From Numidum massiliense (GTDB taxonomy: Bacteria > Bacillota > Bacilli > Thermoactinomycetales > Novibacillaceae), in NCBI RefSeq assembly GCF_001375555.1, contig NZ_CTDZ01000009.1, positions 2,039,758 to 2,103,757 on the forward strand: DNA of 64,000 bases. The letters run 5' to 3'. Position numbers and translations under genes: made by a program. Below, piece after piece: positions 32,048 to 41,415 of the stretch. The notes beneath the pieces are model-generated. The model did not search any database, had not been told where the DNA came from, and saw nothing but the letters and a program-made list of their open reading frames with translations. Position 1 is the first letter of the stretch. Each line of letters starts with the position of its first letter.

Positions 32048-32476
32048 TTACTGTAACGGCTGGCTCGGTTCCGAAATGTCACTTAACGCCTGCCCAGCTT
32101 CGTCAGTGTGCATTTGCCGTACCGCTAAGTCGCCAATTGCGACGATGCCAGCCAGCTTGCCGTTCTCGATAATCGGTAAGCGGCGGATTCGCTGTTCCGA
32201 CATGAGCCGCGCCACGTCGTCGACAGATTGGTCTGGCGAAGCAGTAACGACATTGCTCGTCATTATATGCTCTACCGGGGTGGTGATCGGTTTCTCGTCA
32301 GCAACACAGCGCAGAGCGATATCGCGGTCGGTAATCATCCCGACGACCTGTTCATTTTCACAAACGGGAATTGAACCGACGTTATACTGCTGCATTTTTA
32401 TCGCCGCTTGGTGCACCTGTTCTTGTGGTTCACAGCACGTCACATCGGTGGTCATAATTTCACGGATTTTTCGCAT
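32048..32476 (-). CDS. CBS-domain pair protein
   Basis: A 142-residue cytosolic protein with two CBS motifs (about 8-62 and 73-128): VGSIPVCENEQVVGMITDRDIALR and IRRLPIIENGKLAGIVAIGDLAVR. Such stand-alone pairs bind adenine nucleotides and act as energy or stress sensors; it resembles B. subtilis YhcV. The start at 32476 follows AAGGAGG by eight bases. Partner unknown. Confidence 0.9.
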   Translation of the reverse strand: MRKIREIMTTDVTCCEPQEQVHQAAIKMQQYNVGSIPVCENEQVVGMITDRDIALRCVADEKPITTPVEHIMTSNVVTASPDQSVDDVARLMSEQRIRRLPIIENGKLAGIVAIGDLAVRQMHTDEAGQALSDISEPSQPLQ

Positions 32477-32577
32477 AGTTAATCCTCCTTCACGTAACGT
32501 TAACGTCACTTATACATAGACTGTCCGACAATAGAAGAACCTATGCACTCGTGTTTCCCGCTAAGTGGGAAGAATAA

Positions 32578-32606
32578 TTGCACCTTAAGTAAAAACATAC
32601 TATGAT
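32578..32606 (+). promoter_or_regulatory. Sigma-A promoter of the YugN-like gene
   Basis: TTGCAC and TATGAT with 17-base spacing, about 45 bases before the start. Confidence 0.7.
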
Positions 32607-32651
32607 AAGTATGTATCGTTAATCGAGTTAATCGAGGAGGGACACACGTAC

Positions 32652-33005
32652 ATGGAATTAGCAAACAGCCACGTCGAAAACATCCAAGCGACGTTCGGCA
32701 CTTTAAAACCGATTACAATGAAACTCGGTTTTTACCCGTCTTGGGACTACCACAAAGTGTGTTTTGATTTAAAGTTGGAAGACAACGGCACCGACCCGGA
32801 ATTTTACTTACGCATACCGGCTAAAGTCGTCGAAGGATCGATGGAAAATCCGAAGTGTGTATTGGAATTGATGACGCCTGTATTCGCCCTGCACTACTAT
32901 CCGCACGGCTTGGACTACGAAGCTGAAGTTCCTGATTACCTGCGGAAAAAAGCTGAAAAAACGGTTAAAAAACTTGTTGACACGTTAAAAAAACAAAGCG
33001 CTTAG
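32652..33005 (+). CDS. YugN-like family protein
   Basis: A 117-residue protein of the YugN family (DUF, function unknown) known across Bacillales. Signature parts are YPSWDYHKVCFDLKLED, FYLRIPAKVVEGSME and HYYPHGLDYEAEVPDYLR. GAGGAGGGACAC precedes the ATG. Monocistronic between a sigma-A promoter and a hairpin that overlaps its stop. Confidence 0.88.
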   Translation: MELANSHVENIQATFGTLKPITMKLGFYPSWDYHKVCFDLKLEDNGTDPEFYLRIPAKVVEGSMENPKCVLELMTPVFALHYYPHGLDYEAEVPDYLRKKAEKTVKKLVDTLKKQSA

Positions 33006-33021
33006 GCTTATGCCTAGCGCT
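32999..33021 (+). terminator. Terminator of the YugN-like gene
   Basis: Stem GCGCTTAGGC/GCCTAGCGC around TTAT, overlapping the stop codon; the T-rich tail is interrupted. Confidence 0.6.
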
Positions 33022-33038
33022 TCGTTCTTTGCTAGCTT

Positions 33039-33428
33039 TTACTTCACCCGCTGTTCGACGTCTTCGGGCGCTTTTTTCCCTTCGTCTTGGAGTGCGACAC
33101 CTTCTACTTTTACATTCACCTCGACGACTTTTAATCCTGTCATCGATTCGACTGCTTGCTTCACGTTATACTGCAACTCGCGGCACACTTCGTGAATCTT
33201 GGCCCCGTACTGTACGATGACGCGTAGGTCGATCGCAGCTTCCACTTCGCCTACCTCGACGTTTACACCGCGCGAGGCGTTTTTTCCACTGACGCGCCGA
33301 GCCAGCTCCTCCGTGATACCGCCGGACATACCCGCGATCCCTTCGGTTTCAGTAGCTGCAATGCCTGCAATCACTGCGACGACGTCGTCGGCAATTCTTA
33401 CAAATCCGTCTTGTTCTTTATGTTCCAC
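33039..33428 (-). CDS. Asp23/Gls24 family envelope stress protein
   Basis: A 129-residue protein of the Asp23 family. Motifs: VRIADDVVAVIAGIAATETEGIAGMSGG, GVNVEVGEVEAAIDLRVIVQYG, and REL QYNVKQAVESMTGL. Related proteins form membrane-linked assemblies in cell envelope homeostasis. No membrane anchor is encoded beside it. Similar to B. subtilis YloU/YqhY. Confidence 0.92.
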   Translation of the reverse strand: MEHKEQDGFVRIADDVVAVIAGIAATETEGIAGMSGGITEELARRVSGKNASRGVNVEVGEVEAAIDLRVIVQYGAKIHEVCRELQYNVKQAVESMTGLKVVEVNVKVEGVALQDEGKKAPEDVEQRVK

Positions 33429-33454
33429 CTAGCATTCCTCCACAAAAATGTAAG

Positions 33455-34240
33455 TTATAATGCTTGCACCATGCCACCGTCGACAAAAAATGTCGATCCC
33501 GTCATATATGTGTTCGCATCTGACGAAAGAAAGGCCACAACGCGGGCAAACTCCTCTGGTTCCCCGTACCGCCCTAACGGTATTTGACTTTCTACACTTT
33601 CCTTAACTTGTCGCACGCTTTTTCCTTCGCGTTCCGCTTTAGCCCCGTCTAGTTGGGCCACGCGGTCGGTCGCAATGCGCCCAGGACAGACGGTATTAAC
33701 TAGTATACCGTAAGATGCCAGTTCATTCGCTAACGATTTCATCAAACCGGCGACCCCAGCACGCATCGTGTTAGATAATATTAGCCCGGGGATCGGCACT
33801 TTTACTGACGAAGAAGCAATGGTAACGATGCGCCCACCCGCTTCTTTCATGAACGGGAGCGCCCCGCGCACTAAGCGAACGACACTAAGTAAGTTCGTCT
33901 CGAAAGCCGACTGCCACGCAGCGTCGTCGAACATTTCGAACGTACCGCCTGGCGGCCCTCCCGCGTTACACACTAACACGTCAAGATGGCTATGTTCTTG
34001 CGCGATCCGGTCAAATAGAGGCGTTATCTCGCTAGCTGTGCTGACGTCAGCGACGAGTGGGGTTACAGCACGTCCAGTTTCTGCGCTAATTTCACGCGCC
34101 GTTCGCTCAATCGCTTCCTGCTGGCGGCTACAAATGTACACATGTGCCCCGCCGCGCGACAATTCGGCGGCAATCGCTTTGCCAAGGCCTTGACTCGCGG
34201 CAGTGACGAGGGCTACTTTTCCACTTAACGTTGCATTCAT
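33455..34240 (-). CDS. SDR family oxidoreductase, atypical active site
   Basis: A 261-residue Rossmann-fold protein. The nucleotide-binding motif TAASQGLGKA (residues 13-22), NAGG (92-95) and the C-terminal TGSTFFVDGG are clear. At the catalytic positions the family has Tyr-x3-Lys; here the region reads LILSNTMRAG with Ser156 and Arg160 in those places. A divergent SDR subgroup with such changes is known. Reaction and substrate cannot be named. Confidence 0.88.
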   Translation of the reverse strand: MNATLSGKVALVTAASQGLGKAIAAELSRGGAHVYICSRQQEAIERTAREISAETGRAVTPLVADVSTASEITPLFDRIAQEHSHLDVLVCNAGGPPGGTFEMFDDAAWQSAFETNLLSVVRLVRGALPFMKEAGGRIVTIASSSVKVPIPGLILSNTMRAGVAGLMKSLANELASYGILVNTVCPGRIATDRVAQLDGAKAEREGKSVRQVKESVESQIPLGRYGEPEEFARVVAFLSSDANTYMTGSTFFVDGGMVQAL

Positions 34241-34465
34241 GTTGCGCCTCCCTTCAAAACGGTTACAATTTCCCCCTTAATCATAGTACAAAATCGCGCC
34301 TATTTCCATTTATCCATCCTAAAGTGGCGAATTGTTTTTGACTAGGGCATCGCGTGACTTAAAAGTCTACAACTTCATGCGGTGGCCAAACGGATGCATG
34401 AGACTGTAACAAACTATGCAAACTAACGGATATTATGAATGGCTCGCCACAAGGGGGGACTGTCG

Positions 34466-35477
34466 ATGTTTCGGCGGCTCGTTATTTTTTGTATATCGTT
34501 TACCGCATCTGTTACCGTCATTTGTACTGATGGCACGCCCCCACTATCGTTCGCTGCTAGGGCCGCTAACTTACCTCTCGCGTATGACTCTGTTGGGATA
34601 CGGTTTTTGAAAAAGCCAATTCCTGTCGCTTCCCAGCTTATTTTTTCGTTAGACGACCAGCTGTGGACGATCGATTTAGCCGCCTACGGCTTTGACGGCA
34701 TCGACCCGACGACGATCGATCGGGCGCAGTTGCGACAAGAAATTATCGACACGGTCAAACAGAGTGAACGAAAACCGCGTGACGCTTACTTTCAAGGTGA
34801 ACAGATTGTTCCGCACTTGAACGGGCGCCGCGTCGACCAGCGCCAAATCGCGTACATACTCGACCATCTCATTAGCTTGCAAAACCGGATTGTACCGATG
34901 CCCGTTACGGAGACCGAGGCGAAGATCACCGCTAAAACACTCGAGCGCCTATCAGAAAAAGTTCTCGGAAGCTACACGACAATCTACAACCCGTACAATC
35001 GCCCGCGTGCGCGTAACATCGGACTGTCGAGCACCGCGATAGATAGTGTCATCATTCCCGTCGGCGGCATTTTTTCTTTTAACGACATTGTCGGACCGCG
35101 CACCCCCGATCGCGGCTACAAGCGGGCTACCGTGTCAAGGAGAATACGCCGAAGATTACGGTGGCGGAATTTGCCAGACGTCGTCGACGCTGTTCAACAG
35201 TATCGATCAATCCGGCCTCAAAATCGTCGAACGCGCTGTCCATACGAAAATCGTCACATACGTCCCGCGCGGACGCGACGCGACAGTGTCGTGGGGCGGG
35301 CCTGACTTTAAGTTTCAAAACAACACGAACCGCCCGATCTTAATTCGCAGCTTTGCCTACGGCGGGTACTTAACGATTAAGATCTATAGTCAAGCCGACG
35401 TACAGTTTCAGCAGCGATCGGTGCCGAAGTCACCGCAAGAGAAGCTGCCGTCAGAACAGATTATAAATTTCTCCTAG
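34466..35477 (+). pseudogene. vanW-family gene broken by a frameshift
   Basis: Residues up to RGYKRATV (about 35134) read in one frame; the rest (QGEYAEDYGGGICQTSSTLFN, IVERAVHTKIVTYVPRGRDATV) reads one base later. Skipping one base near 35127-35135 would give a continuous VanW protein of about 336 residues. It has an N-terminal signal peptide, a YoaR-like middle (residues 35-150) and the VanW domain (SYTTIYNPYNRPRARNIGLS onward). The start at 34466 follows AGGGGGG. It could be a real mutation or a sequencing error. Confidence 0.88.
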
Positions 35478-35556
35478 AAGGGTGAGAGCAGCCAGTCATG
35501 ACACTCACCAGCCACGACACTCACCACGATATTCGCTCCTCCAATCGACACGCAAA

Positions 35557-35601
35557 AACCCGCCCGCCTACTGCACAGGCAGCGATGCGGACGGGTTTTT
35601 T
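35557..35601. terminator. Bidirectional terminator
   Basis: AACCCGCCCGC pairs with GCGGACGGGTT (one mismatch), with A- and T-runs on both sides, between two convergent genes. Confidence 0.82.
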
Positions 35602-35865
35602 CTACACTTCGTCGCGTATGGCAGGTTCTCTTGCACTCGTACTCGGAAACCCTTCCTCAAGGGACAGATCGCCTGTCGCATCAGCCGTTAAGCGTGCTTC
35701 TGGCTCATCTGGCATTGCGGTCGCACCTTCGATTTGGTCGCGATTGACGCGGCCGCCAGCCATCCCCTCATTAATCATGCGATCAATGTCCATCATCACC
35801 GCACGGCGACCGTCGTCGAGGGAATCTTTGGCGCGCAGCCGTTCTTTTTCCTCTTCCGAAATCAT
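35602..35865 (-). CDS. Hypothetical acidic protein, 87 residues
   Basis: MISEEEKERLRAKDSLDDGR, then MMDIDRMINEGMAGGRVN; the second half is acidic and probably disordered. GGAAGGGGG lies eight bases before the ATG. No signal peptide or cysteine. No family recognised; the terminator next to the stop supports expression. Confidence 0.65.
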   Translation of the reverse strand: MISEEEKERLRAKDSLDDGRRAVMMDIDRMINEGMAGGRVNRDQIEGATAMPDEPEARLTADATGDLSLEEGFPSTSAREPAIRDEV

Positions 35866-36079
35866 CGCACGACCCCCTTCCTTTTTGGCGACAATACGTG
35901 TGGTCGTCTCAAACCACCTATGTAGTTATGTCCCCATTTCACACGTCAAACATGCAAGACGTTTTTTTTATCCTTATTTTGGCCTGTAGGGGACTAGCAT
36001 GCTCGATACATATTAGGAACTTGCTTCACTCATATTATTGAATGCAAGGAAACATTACGCAAAAAGGAGGGTTACAGTC

Positions 36080-36742
36080 GTGCAGCAACACATTCAGACA
36101 ATCGTGGGACGGATCAATCAAAACTTAAACCATGCCGCACAAATCGTGCAACAGTTGGCACACGTGGAGCGTAGTAACCAACAGATGGCGCAATCGACGA
36201 CCAAGCCGCACCAAGTGGCTGGTCAAATGCATACATTCGCACAGCGGGAAGCACAAGCTGTTTCCAAGTTACAGGAAGTCGGCCGGATCATCCAAAACGT
36301 CTCGCGGGAAGTACAACAACTGTCGCAAACAGAGCAGTGGGCATACGCACACAGTCCGCAAACAGGCGTTCAGCCGCAAACAGCGATGGCGCCAAGAACG
36401 TACGCGTCACACATGCAAGCGCATAAACCCGTCATGCAGCAGCACATGCAGGCTAAACCGTCGACGATGGGGCAGCATGTACCTGCTACTGCGCCCATCG
36501 GCAAGCCGGCGCAACCGCGCGTGCAGCCATCGATTCAACCACCACTTCAGCAGCACGCCTATTCGCAACAGGCACAGCGACGGACGCGCACGTATGGCAA
36601 TATATATGAACGTCTTAAACGGCATACAGAGCAACAGCCCGTGCACCAGTCCGCGTCCACCCAGATGCCACAAGCGGGCGCATCTGCAATCGGTTACCGT
36701 CCGCCGTCACAACCTGATCGCCACATCCCTCGCTATATGTAA
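36080..36742 (+). CDS. Gln/His/Pro-rich protein
   Basis: A 220-residue protein starting at GTG, with AGGAGG nine bases upstream. Residues 1-90 are helical and Gln-rich (VQQHIQTIVGRINQNLNHAA), like a coiled coil. Residues 100-220 are low complexity with Gln, Pro, His and Met. No export signal. Composition recalls spore coat or exosporium proteins, but there is no family match I can name. Confidence 0.7.
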   Translation: MQQHIQTIVGRINQNLNHAAQIVQQLAHVERSNQQMAQSTTKPHQVAGQMHTFAQREAQAVSKLQEVGRIIQNVSREVQQLSQTEQWAYAHSPQTGVQPQTAMAPRTYASHMQAHKPVMQQHMQAKPSTMGQHVPATAPIGKPAQPRVQPSIQPPLQQHAYSQQAQRRTRTYGNIYERLKRHTEQQPVHQSASTQMPQAGASAIGYRPPSQPDRHIPRYM

Positions 36743-36744
36743 CG

Positions 36745-36785
36745 AAAAAAACGCAAGCCACTTGACAAGCGAATGTCAAGTGGCT
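36745..36785. terminator. Bidirectional terminator between convergent genes
   Basis: Twelve-bp perfect stem AGCCACTTGACA/TGTCAAGTGGCT; the minus-strand side leads to GCGTTTTTTT. It overlaps the stop of the glutaredoxin-like gene. Confidence 0.8.
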
Positions 36786-37017
36786 ATTCGCCCTTACCAA
36801 GCAACTGCAATATTTTTTCCGGCTCCAAGCCTTGCACCGCTTCATCGCCAATTACCGTAACGGGGACGCCAAGAAACCCCAACCGTTTAACCTCTTCGGT
36901 ATATTCCGGATGTTTACTGCAATCGCGGTTTTCATAAGGAATGCGATAATCCTTCAAGAACTTTTTTAGCACATTGCATTCGAGACAGTGCGTCCGCGAA
37001 TAAACGATCACTTTCAT
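36784..37017 (-). CDS. Glutaredoxin-like protein (NrdH type)
   Basis: A 77-residue thioredoxin-fold protein: MKVIVYSRTHCLECNVLKKFL with redox pair Cys11-x2-Cys14, the cis-Pro region GVPVTVIGDEAVQG, and a C-terminal helix. The start at 37017 has GGGGAGG upstream; the longer ORF adds an unlikely leader. It probably reduces disulfides in small substrates; the partner is unknown. Confidence 0.9.
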   Translation of the reverse strand: MKVIVYSRTHCLECNVLKKFLKDYRIPYENRDCSKHPEYTEEVKRLGFLGVPVTVIGDEAVQGLEPEKILQLLGKGE

Positions 37018-37132
37018 TACCCACACCTCCCCTCTCCAACATACACAAACGACGAATGATGTGCAACAAGTTATAGGACGAATGTAGCCGCCCATATGTA
37101 TAAACAAAAAAGATGGAAACGAGGTGCTGTCC

Positions 37133-37540
37133 GTGAAACAGGCCATAAGACGAGCCGCTCAGTTGCTAGGTGAGAGCGATGAGGATCGCCGCTGGTCGTC
37201 ATTAAGGCCGTACGGTTACGGTCTGCTATATCCGGGCGAATGGTTTTGGGTTTGGTACGACGACCAGTTGCTCGCTGGCGAGGCGGCGCAAACGGCTGAA
37301 GCGCCCCATCCAGCTGTTATGTCACACTCGTCGACTAACACGACACATTTGGCGAATACGACGGACAAGGGAGAGGCAACAAGTACGTCTAATGCAGCGG
37401 TGAATACGAAAAATGTGGTGGTTACGGCAGAGGCGATAGATTCGGCAATGGCGGCAGTTGCAACAAAAATGACGAATGCTGCAGGTGTTCCGCAAATCCG
37501 AGTCACGTTCCGAGCGAGACTCGATCGGGGGAAACCATAG
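37133..37540 (+). CDS. Hypothetical protein, 135 residues
   Basis: The N-terminal part (VKQAIRRAAQLLGESDEDRRW, SLRPYGYGLLYPGEWFWVWYDD) is conserved-looking and aromatic. Residues 55-115 are Thr/Ala/Asn-rich low complexity and the end (GVPQIRVTFRARL) is basic. GTG start after GAGGTGCTGTCC. No family recognised. Confidence 0.6.
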   Translation: MKQAIRRAAQLLGESDEDRRWSSLRPYGYGLLYPGEWFWVWYDDQLLAGEAAQTAEAPHPAVMSHSSTNTTHLANTTDKGEATSTSNAAVNTKNVVVTAEAIDSAMAAVATKMTNAAGVPQIRVTFRARLDRGKP

Positions 37541-37612
37541 GCCGGCGTTAAGTTTTCAACTTTGACAACAGAGCGGGCAAAATTGTCCAATGCCTAGTAC
37601 ACCATCTACATG

Positions 37613-39808
37613 CTACATACGCAACTGCTCGCGCAACTGTGCCGGATCGGTAAGCGGCGCCTGACAGGCGTAGTTTTTACATATGTATGCGGTCGCCTGT
37701 CCATCTTGCATTTTTTGCTCCGCGACGCTCGGTGCTAGCTCGACCAATTTCGCGCCTTCTTCCCCAGCGGAGTGGTACAGGAGAACCGCTCCCGGTAAGA
37801 ACGCTTGCTGCACGTTGCGCAACATATGTGTGGTCGACTGTGTGGTCGACTGTGTCGTCGACGGTATGGCCGACTGTGTCGCCGACGGCATGGTCGACGG
37901 TATGGTCGACGGTTGACCGTCCCCAGCGACGACGACCATTTCCATCGGCCCTGTCGCCAATTGTACCGCACATAAGAAAAAGGCTGTACCGGTCGGTGCC
38001 CGCTCGGCGACAGCGGCAAACGCCTCGAGCTGTTGATCCGCTTTTTCCGCTAAATCGGTGCGTCCAGTCACATGTGCCAAACGGAATAGATTGTACGCCG
38101 CAACCGAATTCCCAGACGGTATAGCCCCGTCGTAAATTTCTTTCGGTCGCGCCAACAATTGCTCGCCGTCCGTCCCCGTAAAATATAGGCCGCCGTGCGC
38201 TTCATCCCAAAATAAACGTAGCATGTCATCGTTAAAGCGCTCGGCCAGTTGCAAATAAGTGACGTCCCACGTGGCCTCGTACAGTTCGTGTAGCGCCCAC
38301 ACGAAAAAGGCGTAGTCGTCCACGTATGCGAGATGGGCGGCTTCCCCGTCGCGGTAGCGTGCGAGTAATCGCCCGTCCTCTCGCTGTAGTCGGGTGAGAA
38401 TAAACTGGACCGCTCGTTCCGCCGCTTCCCGGTAACCAGAATTTTGTAACACTTTTGCCCCTTTTGCAAAAGCGGCGATCATAAGCGCATTCCACGCCGT
38501 CAAAATTTTATCGTCCTTATGCGGGTGAACGCGCATCTCGCGCCGCTCAAACAGCTTCTCTCGCGCTTCCGCCAACTGTTCCTCCCACACATAGACGGAA
38601 AACCCTTTCGCATCCGCAAACTGCTCTGCCGAGCGCCCGATCACATGCGGAATGCTCTTCCCTTCAAAATTGCCGACGCGATCGATACCGTAATAGTCGC
38701 AAACGAGTGCGCCTACTTCACTGCCTAACACATTGAACACTTCCTGCGGCGTCCAAACGTAAAACTTCCCTTCGACTCCTTCCGAATCGGCATCTTCCGC
38801 CGAGTAAAAACCGCCGTCCGGATCCGTCATATCCCGCAACACGTACGTAAATATTTGCTCAGCCACGCGGGCATAATGTTCTTTTCCCGTCACTTGGTAT
38901 GCCTCCAAATAGACGTAAGCTAACAGCGCGTTGTCGTACAGCATTTTTTCAAAGTGGGGCACAAGCCATTTTTCGTCCGTCGAATAGCGAGCGAAGCCGT
39001 AGCCGATGTGGTCGTACATGCCGCCGCGGTACATTCCGTCCAGCGTTTTTTCCACCATCTCCAGCGCGTGCTTTTCCTTTGTTTGTCGGTAGTACCTGAG
39101 CAAAAACATGCCATTGTGTGGGGAAGGAAACTTCGGCGCCTCCCCAAACCCGCCGTAAACGTCGTCAAATTGCTGCGCAAATTGCCGGTACGACTCGTGG
39201 ACAGTTTGTTGGAACTGCGACTGTAGCTGCTCTTCTCGCTGATCCCGAGCTGCCTTTCCCTCCTTCGACGTGACAAACGATGTCGGGGTGGCGACGTGTG
39301 GTTTCACCGCTTCCGCAATTTTCTCTCCCATCTCGAGGACGTGGTCCCGATCCGCGCGCCACTTATCGGCGATTTGCGTCAATATACTGAGCAACCCCGG
39401 TCGTCCCCATTTGTTCTTCTTCGGGAAATACGTCCCGGCGAAAACCGGTTGCTGCTGCGGCGTCAACAAGACCGTTAACGGCCAGCCGCCGTGCCCGGTC
39501 ATCATTTGGCAAACAGTCATGTAAAGGTGGTCGATGTCCGGTCGCTCCTCGCGATCGACTTTAATCGCTACGTACTCGCGGTTGAGTAGGGTCGCCACTT
39601 CTTCGTCGGCAAACGATTCTCTGGCCATAACGTGACACCAGTGACAAGTGGAATACCCACACGAGAGGAAGATCAACTTATCCTGCTTAGCAGCCTCTTT
39701 TATGCCGTCAGCCCAGTTGTACCAGTCGACGGGGTCGTAGGCATGCTGTAGCAAATAGGGTGACTTTTCGTTTATGAGGCGGTTCGGTGTTAGGTTCGGT
39801 TTTTCCAC
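37613..39808 (-). CDS. yyaL: YyaL-type thioredoxin-domain protein (DUF255)
   Basis: A 731-residue cytosolic protein of the DUF255/SPATA20 family. N-terminal thioredoxin-like domain with [20 protein letters not shown] and the redox motif STCHWCHVM (about residues 53-61), then an (alpha/alpha)6 barrel like N-acylglucosamine epimerases ([34 protein letters not shown]). The C-terminus has [10 protein letters not shown]. Near residue 635-660 an insertion of seven tetrapeptides (QSTT/PSTM type) is encoded by 12-bp repeats. GTG start with GGAGG upstream. Confidence 0.94.
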   Translation of the reverse strand: MEKPNLTPNRLINEKSPYLLQHAYDPVDWYNWADGIKEAAKQDKLIFLSCGYSTCHWCHVMARESFADEEVATLLNREYVAIKVDREERPDIDHLYMTVCQMMTGHGGWPLTVLLTPQQQPVFAGTYFPKKNKWGRPGLLSILTQIADKWRADRDHVLEMGEKIAEAVKPHVATPTSFVTSKEGKAARDQREEQLQSQFQQTVHESYRQFAQQFDDVYGGFGEAPKFPSPHNGMFLLRYYRQTKEKHALEMVEKTLDGMYRGGMYDHIGYGFARYSTDEKWLVPHFEKMLYDNALLAYVYLEAYQVTGKEHYARVAEQIFTYVLRDMTDPDGGFYSAEDADSEGVEGKFYVWTPQEVFNVLGSEVGALVCDYYGIDRVGNFEGKSIPHVIGRSAEQFADAKGFSVYVWEEQLAEAREKLFERREMRVHPHKDDKILTAWNALMIAAFAKGAKVLQNSGYREAAERAVQFILTRLQREDGRLLARYRDGEAAHLAYVDDYAFFVWALHELYEATWDVTYLQLAERFNDDMLRLFWDEAHGGLYFTGTDGEQLLARPKEIYDGAIPSGNSVAAYNLFRLAHVTGRTDLAEKADQQLEAFAAVAERAPTGTAFFLCAVQLATGPMEMVVVAGDGQPSTIPSTMPSATQSAIPSTTQSTTQSTTHMLRNVQQAFLPGAVLLYHSAGEEGAKLVELAPSVAEQKMQDGQATAYICKNYACQAPLTDPAQLREQLRM
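37829..37912 (-). repeat. 12-bp tandem repeat within yyaL
   Basis: Seven in-frame 12-bp units of the type TATGGTCGACGG (plus strand) encode Ser/Thr/Pro/Gln tetrapeptides. The unit length is a multiple of three, so copy-number change would keep the gene open. Confidence 0.92.
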
Positions 39809-40069
39809 GCGGTGACACCTCCGTGTAATCGTTCCGTATGATAGCGATTGAGATAGACAGATTCCTCAGTTGGGACCATGGGATACTCCTGTACTTTCCC
39901 CAGCTGCTTTGCTTTTTACCCTAGCGGAGAATACGTGCGCTCTTACCGTGTACGTATTAACACTCCAAAAGGGGTACTACCCTTATTCACTATATTATCT
40001 TACCACCGCCCGAGATCATACTGATTTATACGCGCCATATGTTATACATGCAACTTTGAAAATCGTTTA

Positions 40070-40405
40070 TTAAAGACCCAACAATGAACCAAAGTTTCGC
40101 AATAACATCATTGCCACTAAACCAGTTATGACGGTGGCTAATAAACTGCGTGAAATAAATGCAACGACAAACGCGGGTAGTGCGGCTATTAACCCCTGTG
40201 GCGATGGCGCGAAAGACCCATTCGACACGAGCAGCTCCTGTGCCAACAGCGCGGACATGACGGCAATCGGTATATGGTTCAGCCAGCGCATCCCCCACTC
40301 GGGCAACTCAATTTTACTTAACACAATGAGCGGTAGTACTCGCGGAATGAGCGTAACGACTGACACCCCAAGTAGCATCAAGAAAAAACTCCATCTCACT
40401 TCCAA
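40070..40405 (-). CDS. azlD: AzlD-type branched-chain amino acid export subunit
   Basis: A 111-residue membrane protein with about four segments (TLIPRVLPLIVLSKIELPEW, NHIPIAVMSALLAQELLV). AzlD works with AzlC to export branched-chain amino acids and analogues. It follows azlC by about 100 bases on the same strand. Confidence 0.92.
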   Translation of the reverse strand: MEVRWSFFLMLLGVSVVTLIPRVLPLIVLSKIELPEWGMRWLNHIPIAVMSALLAQELLVSNGSFAPSPQGLIAALPAFVVAFISRSLLATVITGLVAMMLLRNFGSLLGL

Positions 40406-40509
40406 TTTAACGCCATCCTCCCAACTCCCGTTGTTTTAATTCCCTAGTCGGTGTTCTAATCCCTAGCCGCTATTTTAATCCTTGCCCGCCTTGGGCACTT
40501 GTCGTATTG

Positions 40510-41265
40510 TCAGAAGCCAGAAGCTTGACCCGTCCGCCTCCTCTCGCTCCACACCCCGATACTTGCAGCGACGACGGTAGCCATTAACACGCCGGCACTT
40601 TCAGACACAAACACCGATCCGACAATAACCATCGCCACCGCGCTCACTGCCACGACGAGATCGACGCCAAACTGGGAACGCTCCGTCAACTGCAGCATTA
40701 AGAGGCCGATAAACATCGCTGGCAACGCAAAGTCGAGACCGAACTTCTCGGGCGAAGTGATCCACTGGCCAAAAACTCCTCCGGCGAGGTTAGCGAGCAA
40801 CCAATTCAAGTAAGCCGTTAGATTAAGTCCAAACATCCAGTACACGTTGCCGTTCTGCTTACCGGACAGTTCCGCGGCAGCGACACCGAACGTTTCGTCC
40901 GTTAATTGCGAACCGATTAAGACGTTTTTCCACACAGGCAAATGGCGAAAGTAGGGCGCAAGCGCTGCACTCATTAACAAATGGCGCAAGTTGACAAAAA
41001 ACACCGTGAAGATAATGGCGGTCGTCGGATTGCCAGCTGCCAGCATTCCAGCAGCGATAAACTGCGCCGAGCCAGCATACAAAAGTAAGGACATTAACGC
41101 AATTTCCGCCAAGGACATGCCTGCTGTTTTTTCGACGACACCAGCTGCGAACCCGATGCTCAAATAACCTAAAACGGTCGGTAAGCAATCTTTCACGCCT
41201 TGTATGAAACTACCGTCGCCTTTAACGACTGACGGATTTGCTAACTGTATCTCTTTTTTGCTCAT
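40510..41265 (-). CDS. azlC: AzlC-type branched-chain amino acid exporter
   Basis: A 251-residue polytopic protein. Family parts: GVKDCLPTVLGYLSIGFAAGVV, LLLYAGSAQFIAAGMLAAGN, VNLRHLLMSAALAPYFR and GSQLTDETFGVA. The start is uncertain among two adjacent ATGs after GGTGGAGG; 41265 is given. It forms a pair with azlD and is probably controlled by the TrmB-type regulator upstream. Confidence 0.93.
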   Translation of the reverse strand: MSKKEIQLANPSVVKGDGSFIQGVKDCLPTVLGYLSIGFAAGVVEKTAGMSLAEIALMSLLLYAGSAQFIAAGMLAAGNPTTAIIFTVFFVNLRHLLMSAALAPYFRHLPVWKNVLIGSQLTDETFGVAAAELSGKQNGNVYWMFGLNLTAYLNWLLANLAGGVFGQWITSPEKFGLDFALPAMFIGLLMLQLTERSQFGVDLVVAVSAVAMVIVGSVFVSESAGVLMATVVAASIGVWSERRRTGQASGF

Positions 41266-41415
41266 CATTCCTCCACCCAAGCCCGTACACTATATTTTTC
41301 CTGCTCTGCCCATCTATATCGTGATCACTCATTTGCCAACCGATCGTCGATTGCTCTATCACACTTGGCGATAGGCTGTTAACTGTAACAGCAAGTGTCC
41401 AAAAATTATGTGCTG

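Noticed and set aside
35985-36003. 14-base match TAGGGGACTAGCAT with the complement near 63740
   Set aside because: A single match of this length is expected by chance in 64 kb.
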